Shown here in pieces: positions 1-10,955 of a DNA stretch of 64,000 bases. Position numbers and translations under genes: made by a program. The stretch's first letter is position 1; each line of letters starts with the position of its first letter. Below the pieces are notes generated by a model. The model was not told the origin of the DNA. It made no database searches and was given only the letters and a program-made list of their open reading frames with translations. The stretch comes from Ctenosaura bakeri (Eukaryota > Chordata > Lepidosauria > Squamata > Iguanidae), in assembly GCA_948474755.1 (NCBI GenBank), contig CAOLHI010000413.1, positions 310,001-374,000 on the forward strand, written 5' to 3'.

Positions 1-112
1 GCAGCAGATAGGCAATTAATTAATTTTATAAACCAATTAGTTAAATGGATAGTTTGGGCACTGGTGCATTCATACCTGAAGGAACACACTGAAATCGGCT
101 TGGCAAAAATGC

Positions 113-533
113 ACATAGAATCATAGAAATGTAGAGTTGGAAGAGACCCCAGGGGCCATCCAGTCCAACCCCCTGCCATGCAGGAACACCCTCAAAGCAC
201 TCCCTTTTACAGATGGCCATCCAGCCTCTGCTTAAAAACCTCCAACGAAGGAGACTCCACCACACTCCAATGAGGCAGCAGATTCCACTGCCGGACAGCC
301 CTGACCGTCAGGAAGTTCTTCCTGAGGTTCAGGTGGAATCTCCTTTCCTGCAGCTTGAATCCATTGCTCCTTGTCCTGGTCTCTGGAGCAGCAGAAAACA
401 AGCCCTCTCCTTCCTCTACATGGCAGCCCTTCAAATATTTAAACATGGCTATCATGTCCCCTCTTAACCTTCTCTTCTGCAGACTAAACATACCCAACTC
501 TCTAAGTCTATCCTCATAGGGCATGGCTTCATG
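113..533 (-). mobile_element. CR1 LINE, 3' end
   Basis: A 5'-truncated CR1. On the minus strand it encodes the end of the reverse-transcriptase ORF ([41 protein letters not shown]) and ends in the CR1 tail TCTATGATTCTATG. Confidence 0.9.
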
Positions 534-599
534 TTATGTTATACAATAGGCAAATTTCAAAAACCTTCCAGTCCTTGCACTGCTGTGATTATAAAGCAG

Positions 600-712
600 C
601 CTTCCCCATTCTGGTGCCTTCCAGATGTTGTACCAGAATCCCCCTTACTTGCTAAGAAATTCTGGGAGTTGTAGTCCAACACATCCAGACAGTAGTAGAT
701 TGAGGAAGGCTC
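600..712 (+). mobile_element. Short palindromic MITE remnant
   Basis: Starts CCTTCCCCATTCTGGTGCC and ends with the near-inverse, with TGGGAGTTGTAGTCCAACAC inside. The same pattern recurs at 61238 and 61470. The superfamily is uncertain, possibly hAT. Confidence 0.55.
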
Positions 713-954
713 AGCTTGGAAGCAGGTAACTTTCTAATCTAACCTTCTCAGGCTTTGCTTGCAGTACAGTTCAAGAGACTCACTCTGTCCTGTTTAGTGT
801 AGCAAAAATATTGGCTCATGGTACACAAAGGTGCAAGAGATTAATGGCAGTCTTTGAAGGTATCCAATTTCTTCCTTTCAAAATTTTAATACCCATATAC
901 AGTTATGCATTTTAGATATGCAAATTTGCATTTTAGATATGAAAAACTGAGTTT

Positions 955-1445
955 TAGAGACCATATAACACTGGTCTTGTACAAATAGCACTGGCTTCCA
1001 ATTTGCTTCCAAGCTCAATTCAAGATGCTGGTGTTGACCTACAAAGACATCTGAAAGACCGTCTCCTCCTGTATGAGCTTGCCAGAAATTTGAGACCTTC
1101 AGAGGAGGCCCTGTTCTGTGTCCCAACAGCTTGTGAAGTTAGTTTGGTGGGTACATGTAACGGGGCTTTCTCAGTAGCAATGCCACAACTGTGGAACTCC
1201 CTGCCCAAGGAAGTGAGGCTGGTCCCATCTCTTGTAAGCTTCCAGTGGGCAGCCAAAACAGTGCTGTTCCACATGGCATTTAGTGTTGGAAATTGCTGTT
1301 TTAAAACTGGATTCTAGGATTGTTTTTTAGACTTTTTTTAGGAGTTTTTAAATATTATTTTAATATATTTTAAAAATGTTTTTAACTTTGCACTGTGAAC
1401 TAGGAGGTGATACAGAAATATTTTAAATAAATAAAAAACTAGCCT
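955..1445 (+). mobile_element. L2 LINE, 3' end
   Basis: Translates, with breaks, into the L2 RT C terminus (AFSVAMPQLWNSLPKEVRL) and runs into an AT-rich 3' UTR ending in ATAAATAAA. Confidence 0.8.
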
Positions 1446-1708
1446 GGCCTCTATGGTAAACTCCATTTATTTAAGATATGTATGTCTTTAAAAAATAAAT
1501 AAATACAAAGAAAATGAATAAAGTAAGGATAAGGAATTGCAAGAGGGACTGGGAGGGGGAGATGAGACAAATCTACATACTATCGTACACTGTTATAACA
1601 CTATTATTATTCCACTAACTGCCATGGCAACACCCTGTGGAATTCTGGGGTTTGTAGTTTATTCAGGCCGAAGAGAATTCTAAATGCTCCTCCCTAAATT
1701 GCAAATGG

Positions 1709-2097
1709 AAAGCCAGTGTGGTATCGTTGTTTGAGCACTGGACTTTGACATTTGAGACCAGGGCTCGAATCCCTGCTCAGCCATAGAAACCTACTGGGCA
1801 ACCTTTTGCCAGTCGCACACTCTCTCAGCCTCAGAAGAAAGCAAAGGCAACCCCCCTTTGAACAAACTGTGCCAAAAAAACCTCATGATAGGTTCACCTT
1901 AGGGTTGCCATAAGTTGGAGATGGCTAAGGGCATTTGCACACTAGACTGTTAATAGCGCTATGATTCCACTTTCAACATCCTATGGAATCCTGGGGTTTG
2001 CAAACCCCAGGATTCCATAGGATGTTGAAAGTGGAATCATAGCGCTATTAACAGTCTAGTGCACAAATGGCCTAACTGGCACATAACAACAACAAAC
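1709..2097 (+). mobile_element. tRNA-derived SINE, itself carrying a MITE
   Basis: Head AGCCAGTGTGG, box-B-like GGCTCGAATCC, MIR-like middle (CACTCTCTCAGCCTCAGAAG) and tail GGCACATAACAACAAC. A 7-bp target duplication TGCAAAT lies at 1700-1706 and 2098-2104. The tail is split at 1929 by a MITE. Confidence 0.88.
1929..2072. mobile_element. Palindromic Harbinger-type MITE inside the SINE
   Basis: A 144-bp near-perfect palindrome with no real spacer, flanked by TAA (1926-1928 and 2073-2075). The 3-bp TWA duplication and GGCCATTT ends fit PIF/Harbinger. It has no coding capacity. Confidence 0.9.
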
Positions 2098-2168
2098 TGC
2101 AAATCTCAGAATTATGTATGATTTTGCCATGGCAGTTAAAGTCGCTTTATAACAGTATAGTGAGATAG

Positions 2169-2877
2169 AGACTCAAGAGTAAGGAAATAATTCTTGCACT
2201 TGCTCCTACTTTCAGTGAAAACTGAAAAGACTGGGTTGGTAAAGGTGAAAAAAGTAATGGGGGAGCTTTATCTGGAATTAATGCCTCATGTCTCAGCACA
2301 GTGTCCCAATTTGGCTCTGGGTTTTAAAAACCCCACAGAACTGTCAATGGTTGCACTTGGACATCCTGAGATCTATCAAACAAAACAAGAGCCCCTAGAC
2401 AGCCCTGTATTTTGGCTGGCTATTTTTCTCTGCAGTCCAAAACCAGGGGCCCCTTTGGACTGGCTGTAGGGTGCCTGCTGGCCTGTATTTAGCTTAATGA
2501 ATCACAGTTTATGCAGGGCCAGTCATCCTATATCATACGAGTCCTCCCCTGTGACAACTTGCCTTTGCAACTGCCATCCTGAAACATTAGTTTGCTTCAG
2601 GATTCATTCCTCGGCAGGAGTGTGGGAAGGGAATCCTTATGATTCTTGTGCTACAGATAAGCACGCCTATGATATTAATGATGGGTTATTAAAAAGCTCT
2701 TGTTCCTTAAGGGAGGCCTGGTGGAGCTAGTGACTCAGAGAACTGGGCTGCTGACAGAAGGCAAACTACTACCTTTTGTGGGAGAAAGGATGCTATGCTC
2801 CACTCACACAAGGAACTGGGAGGCTGGGTAGATGAAATTAAATTTGCAAGCAGTATTTTAAATTTGCAAGCAGTATA
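2169..2877. other. No gene recognised
   Basis: Unique-looking sequence with short open frames only. It has no splice-bounded coding exon and no repeat I can name. Confidence 0.5.
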
Positions 2878-2966
2878 GAAATGTTTTGAAATACATGCTA
2901 TTTGTAAGTTGTTCGCCGCCTCGATCCATATGGAGAGGCGGGATACAAATAAATAAATAAATAAAA
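2878..2966 (+). repeat. L2-type LINE tail
   Basis: GTTCGCCGCCTCGATCC followed by GGGATACAAATAAATAAATAA is the usual end of squamate L2-group LINEs. Confidence 0.6.
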
Positions 2967-3011
2967 AATAAAAAAATCCCAGATGTTCAGCCATCACAAA
3001 TTAGCTTACAA

Positions 3012-3236
3012 TGGGCCCTAGGTATCTGTTAGGATTTGGCTCCAGGGCCCCCCACCGGATACCAAAATTTGTGGATACTCAGGTCTCATTATATACATAA
3101 AATGGAGTCCCTTATATAAAATAGCAAAATCAAAGTTTGCTTCTTGGGTGTTTTAAAAAAAATTGGGATATTTTCAAGCTGTGGTAGGTTGAATCCGTGG
3201 ATACAGAATTTGTGGATATGGAGGGCTAACGGTACA
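3012..3236. mobile_element. Tigger/MER2-like DNA transposon remnant
   Basis: Contains GGATACCAAAATTTGTGGAT, a run of TTATATA with GGAGTCCCTTATAT, and TTGAATCCGTGGATAC, in the order typical of MER2/Tigger non-autonomous elements. Confidence 0.65.
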
Positions 3237-3539
3237 TGATGCTCATACTCCAGGCCAACAAAATAGAACTAATAATAATGGTGATGACGATGATGGTGAT
3301 GAAACAGAAGGGGGTTTAACCTCGTAAAAAACCCTTGTCTCAATCGAGGCCCAACCTGGGAGGTGAGTCTCTTTTGAGCAAGACGGAGCATTCTGAAGAT
3401 CAGAGAAAAGTGTTATACTGGACAATACTACACCATCCTTATTTCACCAAGAAAAAAAGGGTGTGATTTCGATATGGGGGAAATCTACCAATGACCTTGG
3501 TAGAGAGGGACAGGGAAGGAGGAACCAAAAAAAAAAAGG

Positions 3540-4680
3540 CAGTCCACGCCCTCTACGGCCTGCCTAATTCCTGTGTTTCATCCTCCCCTTCGGAAGATGG
3601 CAATGAAGTCCACCATGCGATAGGCAGAGGACGGCAGCAGTGAGAAAAGCCGGTCTGTCTGAGAAGATGCGTTTTGGGCAGCCGGGTGTGTCTGATCCCA
3701 TAGGGGGACTCTCCCTACCTGCTTCTAATAGAGGGGGGGGAACCACCGATGCACGGAGGTACCAAGAAGCATCCTCCCAATCCTGACCAAAATCTACTTG
3801 CTGCCCTTTGCAGATTTGTCTGCCTTTTAGGGCTCACCTTTAAGTTTTCAGCCTAAGAAGGGGGGCGGGAAGGGAGGTGGAGGGCGGATGAGTCACACTT
3901 AACCCTTCCCCTGCCTACCAGGGGCAGCCGAATGCCCTCAATTCACCAGTTCGGTTGAGCATCCTTTGCCTGTCTGCAGAAGATTACAGCTCTGCATCCC
4001 TCCAGGAAAGGATGCTGAATTTCCCCCCTCTCTGGTACTCACCTGAGAGGGCTCAGCGAGTGAGGCAGGGCTGCAGGGAGGATGCCTGGAAGCTGGAAGG
4101 CTGGTCCTCTTGGCGATTCCTTGGGGAAAGAGGGTGCAGCCCCACTGCGGTACTTGCAGCCAAGAAGCAGCCAGCTTCTCTGATCAGCGACCTGTCACCA
4201 GCCAAGGAAGAGAGAGAAGAGGAAATAAATAAATGCACAAAATCTGGGGACAGATCAGAGCCCAGCATTCCAGCCAGGAGGGGGATGAGATGAGAAGGAT
4301 GCTCTCCTTGGAGCGTGGCTCAGAAATACTCCAGATCCTTCCTGACCCCCAAAATGGACCTCCACTCTTTGATGGGGGGGGTGGAGGCAGGAAGAGAAAG
4401 GGAGAGAGAGAGATCCACAGGCGAAAGGATCGATGCCTGCACACTCGCTACATCGTCACCTGCTCCAGCGTCTTCTTCCATATTGCCGGGCCGGAGGATG
4501 CTCCCCTACCGCCTGCAGGGCTTGTGGGAGAGGCGCCGGGGCTGAGCTCGTCTCTCCGGCTGGGGCCGACGGGAGGAGTGGAGGAGGACCGGGCTGCCGA
4601 GGCAGCTGCGTACTTTGCGGTTCTCCCTGCGCTGCCTTCTTAAAGAGACAGCGCGAGCCTCGCGCACAGCCAGGGGAAAA
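3540..4680 (-). promoter_or_regulatory. GC-rich block, possible promoter and 5' exon of the next gene
   Basis: Non-repetitive GC-rich DNA, densest at 4480-4680, ending against a MITE. It holds a GC box, a perfect AP-1 site TGAGTCA (3889-3895), and a strong minus-strand donor CTCAG/GTGAGT at 4043/4042, with weaker donors near 3838 and 3718. In mammals SNPH follows RAD21L1 in the same direction, so a SNPH first exon is possible, but no coding sequence supports this. Confidence 0.3.
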
Positions 4681-4692
4681 AGAGACCCTGTT

Positions 4693-4868
4693 GCCCTTTG
4701 CGCACTAGACTGTCATAGCGCTGTGATCCCACTTGCAACATCCTCTGGACCTGGGGTTTGCAGTTTCGGGAGGGGCCGTCGGGCCCCTCCCGAAACTGCA
4801 AACCCCAGGATTCCAGAGGATGTTGCAAATGGGATCATAGCGCTATAACAGTCTAGTGCGCAAATGCG
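4693..4868. mobile_element. Palindromic Harbinger-type MITE
   Basis: Two arms of about 85 bp around a short spacer (GTCG), with TTTGCGCACTAGACTGT at each end. It sits directly beside the GC-rich block. A 25-bp direct duplication follows at 4867-4916. Confidence 0.85.
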
Positions 4869-4916
4869 CACGCCTTTTCTCTGCCCTTATCGCGCACGCC
4901 TTTTCTCTGCCCTTAT
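4867..4916 (+). repeat. 25-bp tandem duplication
   Basis: GCACGCCTTTTCTCTGCCCT is repeated head to tail at the right edge of the MITE, possibly a repair scar. Confidence 0.7.
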
Positions 4917-5044
4917 CAGCGGTCTGACTGACACGAGAGCATTTTTAAACCTGGATGTGGCTTCTGCATCCCTTAATCTCCCTGCTAGACAACTGCACCT
5001 GTGGAATTTCTGCAGGTCAAGAGGCTGCCCTGCCAGGCACAGGA

Positions 5045-5140
5045 GCAAAGCTGCTTCAAAATATTGGAAACCTCTGTTTTGAAGCCTCTATAAGAATAGG
5101 CTTCAAAACAGAGGTTTCCAATATTTTGAAGCAGCTTTGC
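5045..5140. repeat. Perfect 42-bp inverted repeat with 12-nt loop
   Basis: Arms 5045-5086 and 5099-5140 are exact reverse complements (start GCAAAGCTGCTTCAAAATAT); the loop is TCTATAAGAATA. It is unlike the other MITEs in sequence. The lack of any mismatch suggests a recent origin or gene conversion between arms. Confidence 0.9.
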
Positions 5141-5330
5141 ACAATTATAGCGCTTTAATTCCACTTTGACTGACATGGCTGCATCATGTGGAATCCTGCA
5201 ATCTGGAGTTTAGGGAAAGGTATTTGAAATTTCCACTCCAGAGACCTCTGGTACCTCACCACACTACAAAGCCCAGGATTTGTGGCTGTCAAAGGGGAAT
5301 CGTAGTGCTATAAATGTGTGCTGTGAAAAA
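5141..5330. mobile_element. Diverged MITE of the same broad group
   Basis: Ends ATTATAGCGCTTTAATTCCA and GGAATCGTAGTGCTATAAAT are inverted, with an asymmetric middle. It abuts the 42-bp inverted repeat. Confidence 0.6.
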
Positions 5331-5599
5331 GCTCCTGGTTTTTAGCCAGATGTGTGTGTGTGTGAACCATGTTTGGGCACAGCTACTTGGGAGTGGCACC
5401 AGTTTTGTTTTACCTTGTTGGACACACAACCTGTGAACAATGATGCTTGTGCATATATGTTTGGGAGGCCTGTCCAGGACAGAACATTTATTCCTAGCCC
5501 GCTTGTTTTCTCCAAGTCTATGAGCAACAATTTTGACAACTTAAAAGCACTGAAAAGCCCAGTCTTATGCACATTTACTTAGAAATAAGTTATTTTGAG

Positions 5600-5818
5600 A
5601 GAGCCAGTGTGGTGTAATGGTTTGATAGGATGCCGAGAGACCATGGTTCGATTCCTCACTCACTCATGGAAACCCACTGGGCAAGTCACACTCTCTCAGC
5701 CTCAAAGGAAGGCAAAGGCAAAGCCCCTCTGAGTAAATCTTGCTAAGGAAACCCTATAATAGGTTTGTCTCAGGATCCCCATAAGTCTGAAAATGACCTG
5801 AAGACACACAACAGCAAG
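5600..5818 (+). mobile_element. tRNA-derived SINE
   Basis: Head GAGCCAGTGTGGTGTAATGG, box-B-like GGTTCGATTCC, MIR-like middle and a tail ending GACACACAACAGC. A second copy follows in tandem. Confidence 0.88.
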
Positions 5819-5821
5819 TTG

Positions 5822-6020
5822 TGTCAGAGAGCCACCATGGTGTAGTAGTTGGAGAGTTGAATCAGGACTCCATGAGACCAGAGTTCGAACTTCTGCTCAG
5901 CCATGGGGGCCCACTGGGTGACCTTGGACAAGTCACACTCTCTCAGCCTCAAAAGAAAACAATGGCACATGTCCTCGGAAGAAAACAAGCCAAGAAAGTC
6001 CTAGGGTAGGATTGCAATAA
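5822..6020 (+). mobile_element. tRNA-derived SINE, tandem second copy
   Basis: Head AGAGCCACCATGGTGTAGTA, GAGTTCGAACTTC and CACTCTCTCAGCCTC. The end is degraded. Confidence 0.82.
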
Positions 6021-7220
6021 GGCACATGTCAGGTTCTGTTGCGCTCAGTGGGACTGATTCCAAGAAAGGGGGAGTAGTTGGCATGCAAAGGCATAAGCTT
6101 GGGTGGTTAAGTTTCCCCCTTTTAAAAGATTAGACTTAGAGGATGACTCACAGTCTCTTGCTGCATTCTCCTTTCTCTCTCCTGCACACAGAGCTGCTTC
6201 TGCACAGCAACATATACAGGAGGTGGAGTGGATCCTGCTCTAAAGGCACAGGAGTTATTGCAACTGGGGGGCAAGAGAATTATTTTTAGTTAGCTATTAA
6301 ACCCCGCCAGCATTCTGAAATGGCATCTCCCAGAAGAGCTAAAGAATGAGATACTTATTAACATAGAGACTGGCCCTAATTTTCCTTTGACATTTAAATA
6401 TATTGCCCCTGAGGTCAGAGAACAAGCATTGGAAGAGACTGCAGGGTCTTCCCCCATTGACAGAGCTACTGTTAAAATCCATTCAGTATCCTTCCGTTTT
6501 CATTTTCTTACTCAACTCTGTCCTGTCCAGCCCTTGTTGGCATCTAAATAAAACCATAATATTAACAAAAATGTATTCAGTGCTGAAAATGTACTGAGTG
6601 TTTTATGACAACAACAACAAAAAGGGGGAGAAGCCAAGGTCTGGATTGTACAGTGCTTTGCATATGAAATTGCCATATACATGATTAATATTAATAATAT
6701 ATTAGCTAAGCAGCTGAGCTTTGGATTAACTTCTCTTTTTTATTCTCTGAATTCTCTGCAAGGTTCCATTATGTCTAAGCTCAGTGCTAATTTTCCCCAT
6801 GCTTCCTTTTTCATTTTCTCTGTTAAATGGTTTTAATACAGATTATAATGTGTGGCTAGCTATTGATATTGGGGATATTACGTAAATAAAACAGTTTGTA
6901 ATGCCATATGTAATCGGCAGGTCATTGATTCTTTTATTTTGGTATGTTCTAATGAAAAGTGGCAGCAAAACAATGAAATAAGGACAACAGACAAACGTGT
7001 CTGAATTCTCCTATGGTATATTATGCTCCTCCTCTCAATGACTCATCCAACTTTGATTTATTTAATAGCAGAAAAGCAATGGACATTTAGGCACGAAGCT
7101 GCTGCCCTGGGAATTTAAAGACAGGGAATCCCAGGCAAAATATAAAGTGAAGCCCATACCTCTGAAAATATTGCCTAAGACAGTTATGATTGATAGCATG
7201 CATCATTCACAAGGTTCCTC
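6021..7220. other. No gene recognised
   Basis: AT-rich, with short frames only. I see no splice-bounded exon and no repeat I can name. Confidence 0.5.
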
Positions 7221-7223
7221 TAA

Positions 7224-7402
7224 GGCCATTTCCATACTACATTCTTATAGCGCGATTATTCCACTCGCAGCATCCTATGGATCCTGGGGTTTGCAGTTCC
7301 AGGAGGGGCCAGATGGCCCCTTCCAAAACTGCAAACCCCAGGATTCCATAGGATGTTGAAAGTGGAATAACAGTGCTATAACAGTCTAGTGCAGAAATGG
7401 CC
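7224..7402. mobile_element. Palindromic Harbinger-type MITE
   Basis: GGCCATTTCCATACTACATT at the left and its near-inverse GTGCAGAAATGGCC at the right. TAA lies directly to the left; the right flank does not match it. Confidence 0.85.
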
Positions 7403-7449
7403 ATAGTGAGACAGAATTTCTCTTCTACTTTGCACTGACATAAAACAAG

Positions 7450-7668
7450 ATGGAGGAGGGTGACAATGGTATAATGGTTTGAATGTTGGACTACAGCTCT
7501 GAAGACCAGGGTTTGAATCCCTGCTCAGCCATGGAAACCCACTGAGTGACCTTGGGCAAGTCACACTCTCTCAGCCTCAGAGGAAGGCAAAAGCAAGCTG
7601 CCTCTTGCCAAGAAAACACCATGGTAGGTTTGCTGTTGGGTTGCTGTAAGTCAGAAGTGACTTGAAGG
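7450..7668 (+). mobile_element. tRNA-derived SINE
   Basis: GGTATAATGGTTTGAATG, GGGTTTGAATCCCTGC, GTGACCTTGGGCAAGTCAC and a tail ending GTGACTTGAAGG. Confidence 0.88.
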
Positions 7669-7689
7669 TGGGATTGTCAGGACTTTTTT

Positions 7690-8060
7690 TTCCATATGTG
7701 GTAGATTTGCAAGACAGTGAAGAGTTATGAGTCCAAGATTTACATGTTAATTCAAAAAATGTTCAACGTGGCTTTTGCAATGTCACCAGAGATGTTTTTA
7801 TTTGGGAATTATTGATAAAGAACTAGATAGGAAATATGGACTACTTGGATATATAAGAATGGCAAGAATGTTGTTTCCTCAAGCTTGTAAGGGGTCTGAT
7901 ACACAAACGATGGACGAATGCATTGTTAAGGTCATGGATCTTGCCCAAATTAAAAAAACTGACATAGATTTTAAAAGATCAATAAAGAATTTCTTTTGAA
8001 AGACTAGAAACTAGGGGATTTTGGATCAGTAAGTAACCAAATGATGTAAAAATCTGTGGT
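7690..8060 (+). mobile_element. L1-like LINE, ORF2 C-terminal remnant
   Basis: Translation gives a run resembling the end of L1 ORF2 (ELDRKYGLLGYIRMARML, then KVMDLAQIKKTD) followed by an AT-rich 3' UTR. It is old and 5'-truncated. Confidence 0.6.
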
Positions 8061-8371
8061 TATGATTATTAATAATTCTAGTTAAGCGGAACGTACTTAT
8101 ATCTGTAATGGTAGAATAAGATATAGGATAGTAATCTATTTTTCTTTTTCATTACAGTTGGTATTGAGGAGTGAGAATTCCTTTGTATGTCAGTGTAGCA
8201 CAATGGTTAGGCTGTGTTTACTGTTGGAGATTAGTCTTTTACTTATGAGTTTCTCTCCATATTTGCAGTTTTGACTTTCATGGATTTGATTATTTGCAAA
8301 TACTTCCAATCCCTGCCACCTCGGGTGCTCCTTTTCCAGAGGATCTTTCCCTCTTGGTGTTACCTTGTGTG

Positions 8372-9206
8372 TTGGGGGGTTCCAGGAGGGGCACCCAGAT
8401 TGCCAAATAAAATACCAATTGGGGGAAATTAGCTGGAGCACTCTCTTGGCTAACGAAAGGCAGCGTAACTTTAGCGAGATCTTTAACCCAATGTATACAG
8501 CGGTGGGTCAGAGAGCAGCTAGACAAGGTTTTCAAAGTAACAAACAATATTTTATTAAAGACAAGAAGCACGAGAGACAAGACATAAACTAACTAGCCTG
8601 GAAATGGAAACGGAGATTTGTTTGGGAAGGCAATACGATACCTGGTCTTGTAGTCCTGGAGAGAAGTAGGGTTCCGGGGAAGGAAGCTCAGCATGGTTAG
8701 CTGAGGGGAGTTCCTTAGACGACTGGCAGCAAGGCGGGATGGAAGTCCAAAGTAGTCCGAAGACCGTTTGGAAATGCGGAGTTTTTATAGGGGAGTTTGT
8801 GCCTACCGGCTATGGCAAGCCAGGTGAGAACAAAAGGAGTTTTAGCGCTGGACAAAGGATTTGGCAAAGCTCAAGTTTACATGATAGGATTTGTTCTTGA
8901 TGACAATAGCATGGCTGGTACGTTGATGGCCCAACATAAAGGAATGGCTTGGCTGAGAGCCGTGCCGCTATTGTGAGGTTTGCAGCTGGAAGTTCCCTGA
9001 AGCTACGAGCAAGGCTGGAGTTGCTGGCCTCAGTGGGGTCTGGAATGTAAAACCATTAGTGGCCTCACTCTGTCCGTGCTTGTCCGGAGAACCTCGCAAG
9101 CATGTGGAGTGGGGTGGCTGGAAAAAGGTCAAGCTAAGGCCGAATTGTTTGATATCAAAATGATATCTGGGGGTCCTCACCCAGAGTGCCATAGTGGAAG
9201 TAACAT
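8372..9206 (-). mobile_element. Candidate solo LTR
   Basis: Read on the minus strand it runs from TGTTAC to CCAACA, with a TATA box (CTATAAAAAC, near 8785) and AATAAA about 225 bp downstream (near 8557), the normal LTR order. A related sequence lies at 38064. No clean target duplication was found. Confidence 0.45.
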
Positions 9207-9434
9207 TGGCCTTTCAAAACCTACCCCTGGTCCTCCTCTTCCTCTTCCACCAGCTGCTGCCTGACCAACTAAGGATCGCATGCAGACCAGTTTCTCAGCA
9301 CCACAAACTCTCATCTGATGCCTCCCACACAACCAAGGACAAGATGGACAAGAGAGAGGAAGTATAGGGCCACCACACTGACCCATCCACCTTCTTCTTT
9401 CCCTGTCCTATGCCCATTTTCCCCATCATGCTTC

Positions 9435-9915
9435 ATTTCCCTTCTGACACACTCACACATTGATATTTGTGATTTTTCCACTTTTGCGGGGGTCCTGAGA
9501 CCCTAATCCCAGCAAATGCAGAGGGCTGACTGTACTGTAATGGTGTGGGGTGCAGAACCCTTGTGAAAGTGGAAAAACTGCAAATAACTCCCCCTGCACT
9601 CCCCCTCTCATTCTCTTCTGGGGCTCCCCCCATTCCTTTGCCTTTTACCTCAGCACATGTTCTTTGTGCTGGTGCCAAAGGCAAGGGAATAGAAGGAGGG
9701 AGCACCAGAGGCAGAGAAGGAAGGCACATGCCCCCACCTCCATTCCCACCTTTTCCCAAGGTGCGCTTGCTTTCCTTTTCCATGCCCGGAAAAATGCAAG
9801 GGAATGGAAGAAGGAGAATGTGGCAGGGGGAAGAAATGCCTGCCTTGCAAATAATCAAATTCACAAAGATCAAACCTAAGAATGTGGAGGGAAGACTGTA
9901 CTTTTTGGCTAGGCC
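9435..9915. mobile_element. Tigger-like non-autonomous element
   Basis: CCACTTTTGCGGGGGTCC and CCTTGTGAAAGTGG are inverted. The right end, GCAAATAATCAAATTCACAA then GTGGAGGGAAGACTGTACTT, matches a Tigger-type terminus. The 166-codon frame across it is incidental. Confidence 0.5.
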
Positions 9916-10079
9916 ATAGAACTCTCTGTCCAAAATCTTCTAAAAATTAGGATTTGGAGAGGTGCCTTGTCTTCCTACAGGTTTACCGCTGGAAAGTAAG
10001 ACCTTGGTTAGTAGGAAGAGCTTTGCATTTTAACACTGGCTAACTCTATTCTTAATGTTTTATTCTGTGACTAGCGCTA

Positions 10080-10230
10080 CCAATTGCTTTTTTCTGTTGC
10101 TCGTTTTCATATATTTTAAACCTCTCTTTTAGATCTGCTGTTCAATTTTGCAATGTTACAGTACATTTGTGACTCTGTTAGCCCTGTTTCAACCACTAAG
10201 GAAAGGCAGGGTATAATTTAAACATAAAGA
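10080..10230 (+). repeat. Possible L2-type LINE tail
   Basis: An AT-rich run ending AAGGAAAGGCAGGGTATAAT resembles an L2 3' end. Confidence 0.35.
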
Positions 10231-10261
10231 AATGGATAAATATTATTTCAGTAGTACTCAC

Positions 10262-10445
10262 AGTGTACACAGTGGGAGACAGAGTAAAACAACCACTTTA
10301 GGAAGAACTTCCTCACACTCTGTGCTGTTTCATAGGGGAAAAGTGACAGATTCTCCTTCATTAAAGGTATTTAAGAAATTTCTTGCATCAGTAGGGACTG
10401 GAATAGATGAATTTTGAGACACCTTCTGATTCTGTGGTTCTGAGT
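10262..10445 (+). mobile_element. CR1 LINE, 3' end
   Basis: Encodes SPSLKVFKKFLASVG, the final CR1 residues, and ends TTCTGATTCTGTGGTTCTGA. Confidence 0.75.
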
Positions 10446-10517
10446 AAAAGAGTTGTTCTTGCCCAGAGGAGCTGACAAACCAAACTCTGGATTTGTAGAC
10501 TGAAAGGTATTTTAATA

Positions 10518-10755
10518 AGTTGTTGTTGCTATGTGTCTTCAAGCCCAGTCCGATTTACAGCAGTCCCATCCCAGGACTTTCTTGGCAAGATTTACTCTGA
10601 GGAAGGTTTGCCCTTGCTTTTCTCTGAGGCTGAGAGAGTGAGATTTGCCCATGGTCACTCAGTGGGTGTCCATGGCTGAGTGGGCTGAGTGGGCGTTCCA
10701 ACTGTGTGGTCTCTCTGAGTTCCAAGTCCAGTCATCAGACCATTATATTACACTT
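10518..10755 (-). mobile_element. tRNA-derived SINE
   Basis: On the plus strand it runs from the tail complement (GTTGTTGCTATGTGTCTTC) through AGGCTGAGAGAGTGAG to the head complement near 10750. Confidence 0.82.
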
Positions 10756-10794
10756 TGAATTTGCTGTACTTTTAGCTTCACTGGTATGTTTCAA

Positions 10795-10955
10795 ATGCTC
10801 CTAAAATTGTTTTAAATATGTTTTCAAATTTCATCACTTTAAAAAAAACCTTTTGTACTATATGTTGTTTTAAGTTGCATTTTGTTTTGCTTATAAGCTG
10901 TTTTGGATTCCATATTGGGAGAAAGGCAGGATATTAAACAAACAAACAAATATTT
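10795..10955 (+). repeat. L2-type LINE tail
   Basis: An AT-rich 3' UTR ending GGGAGAAAGGCAGGATATTA and (AAAC)n, as in other L2 ends of this window. Confidence 0.55.

Larger units (their letters stand above)
1580..2168. mobile_element. Old MITE interrupted by a SINE
   Basis: The outer arms CACTGTTATAACACTATTA and TTATAACAGTATAGTG are inverted, with CCATGGCA inside each. It belongs to the palindromic MITE group of this window but is more diverged. The SINE at 1709-2097 splits it. Confidence 0.7.

Noticed and set aside
1709..1800. tRNA gene
   Set aside because: The tRNA-like head lacks a full cloverleaf and belongs to a dispersed SINE with about a dozen copies here.
7224..7402. MITE hairpins as microRNA genes
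   Set aside because: Long perfect palindromes repeated across the window with target duplications are explained by transposition; no small-RNA evidence is available.
9433..9933. 166-codon minus-strand frame
   Set aside because: Lies across a Tigger-like element, low-complexity Pro/Gly/Lys-rich, and matches no known protein pattern.
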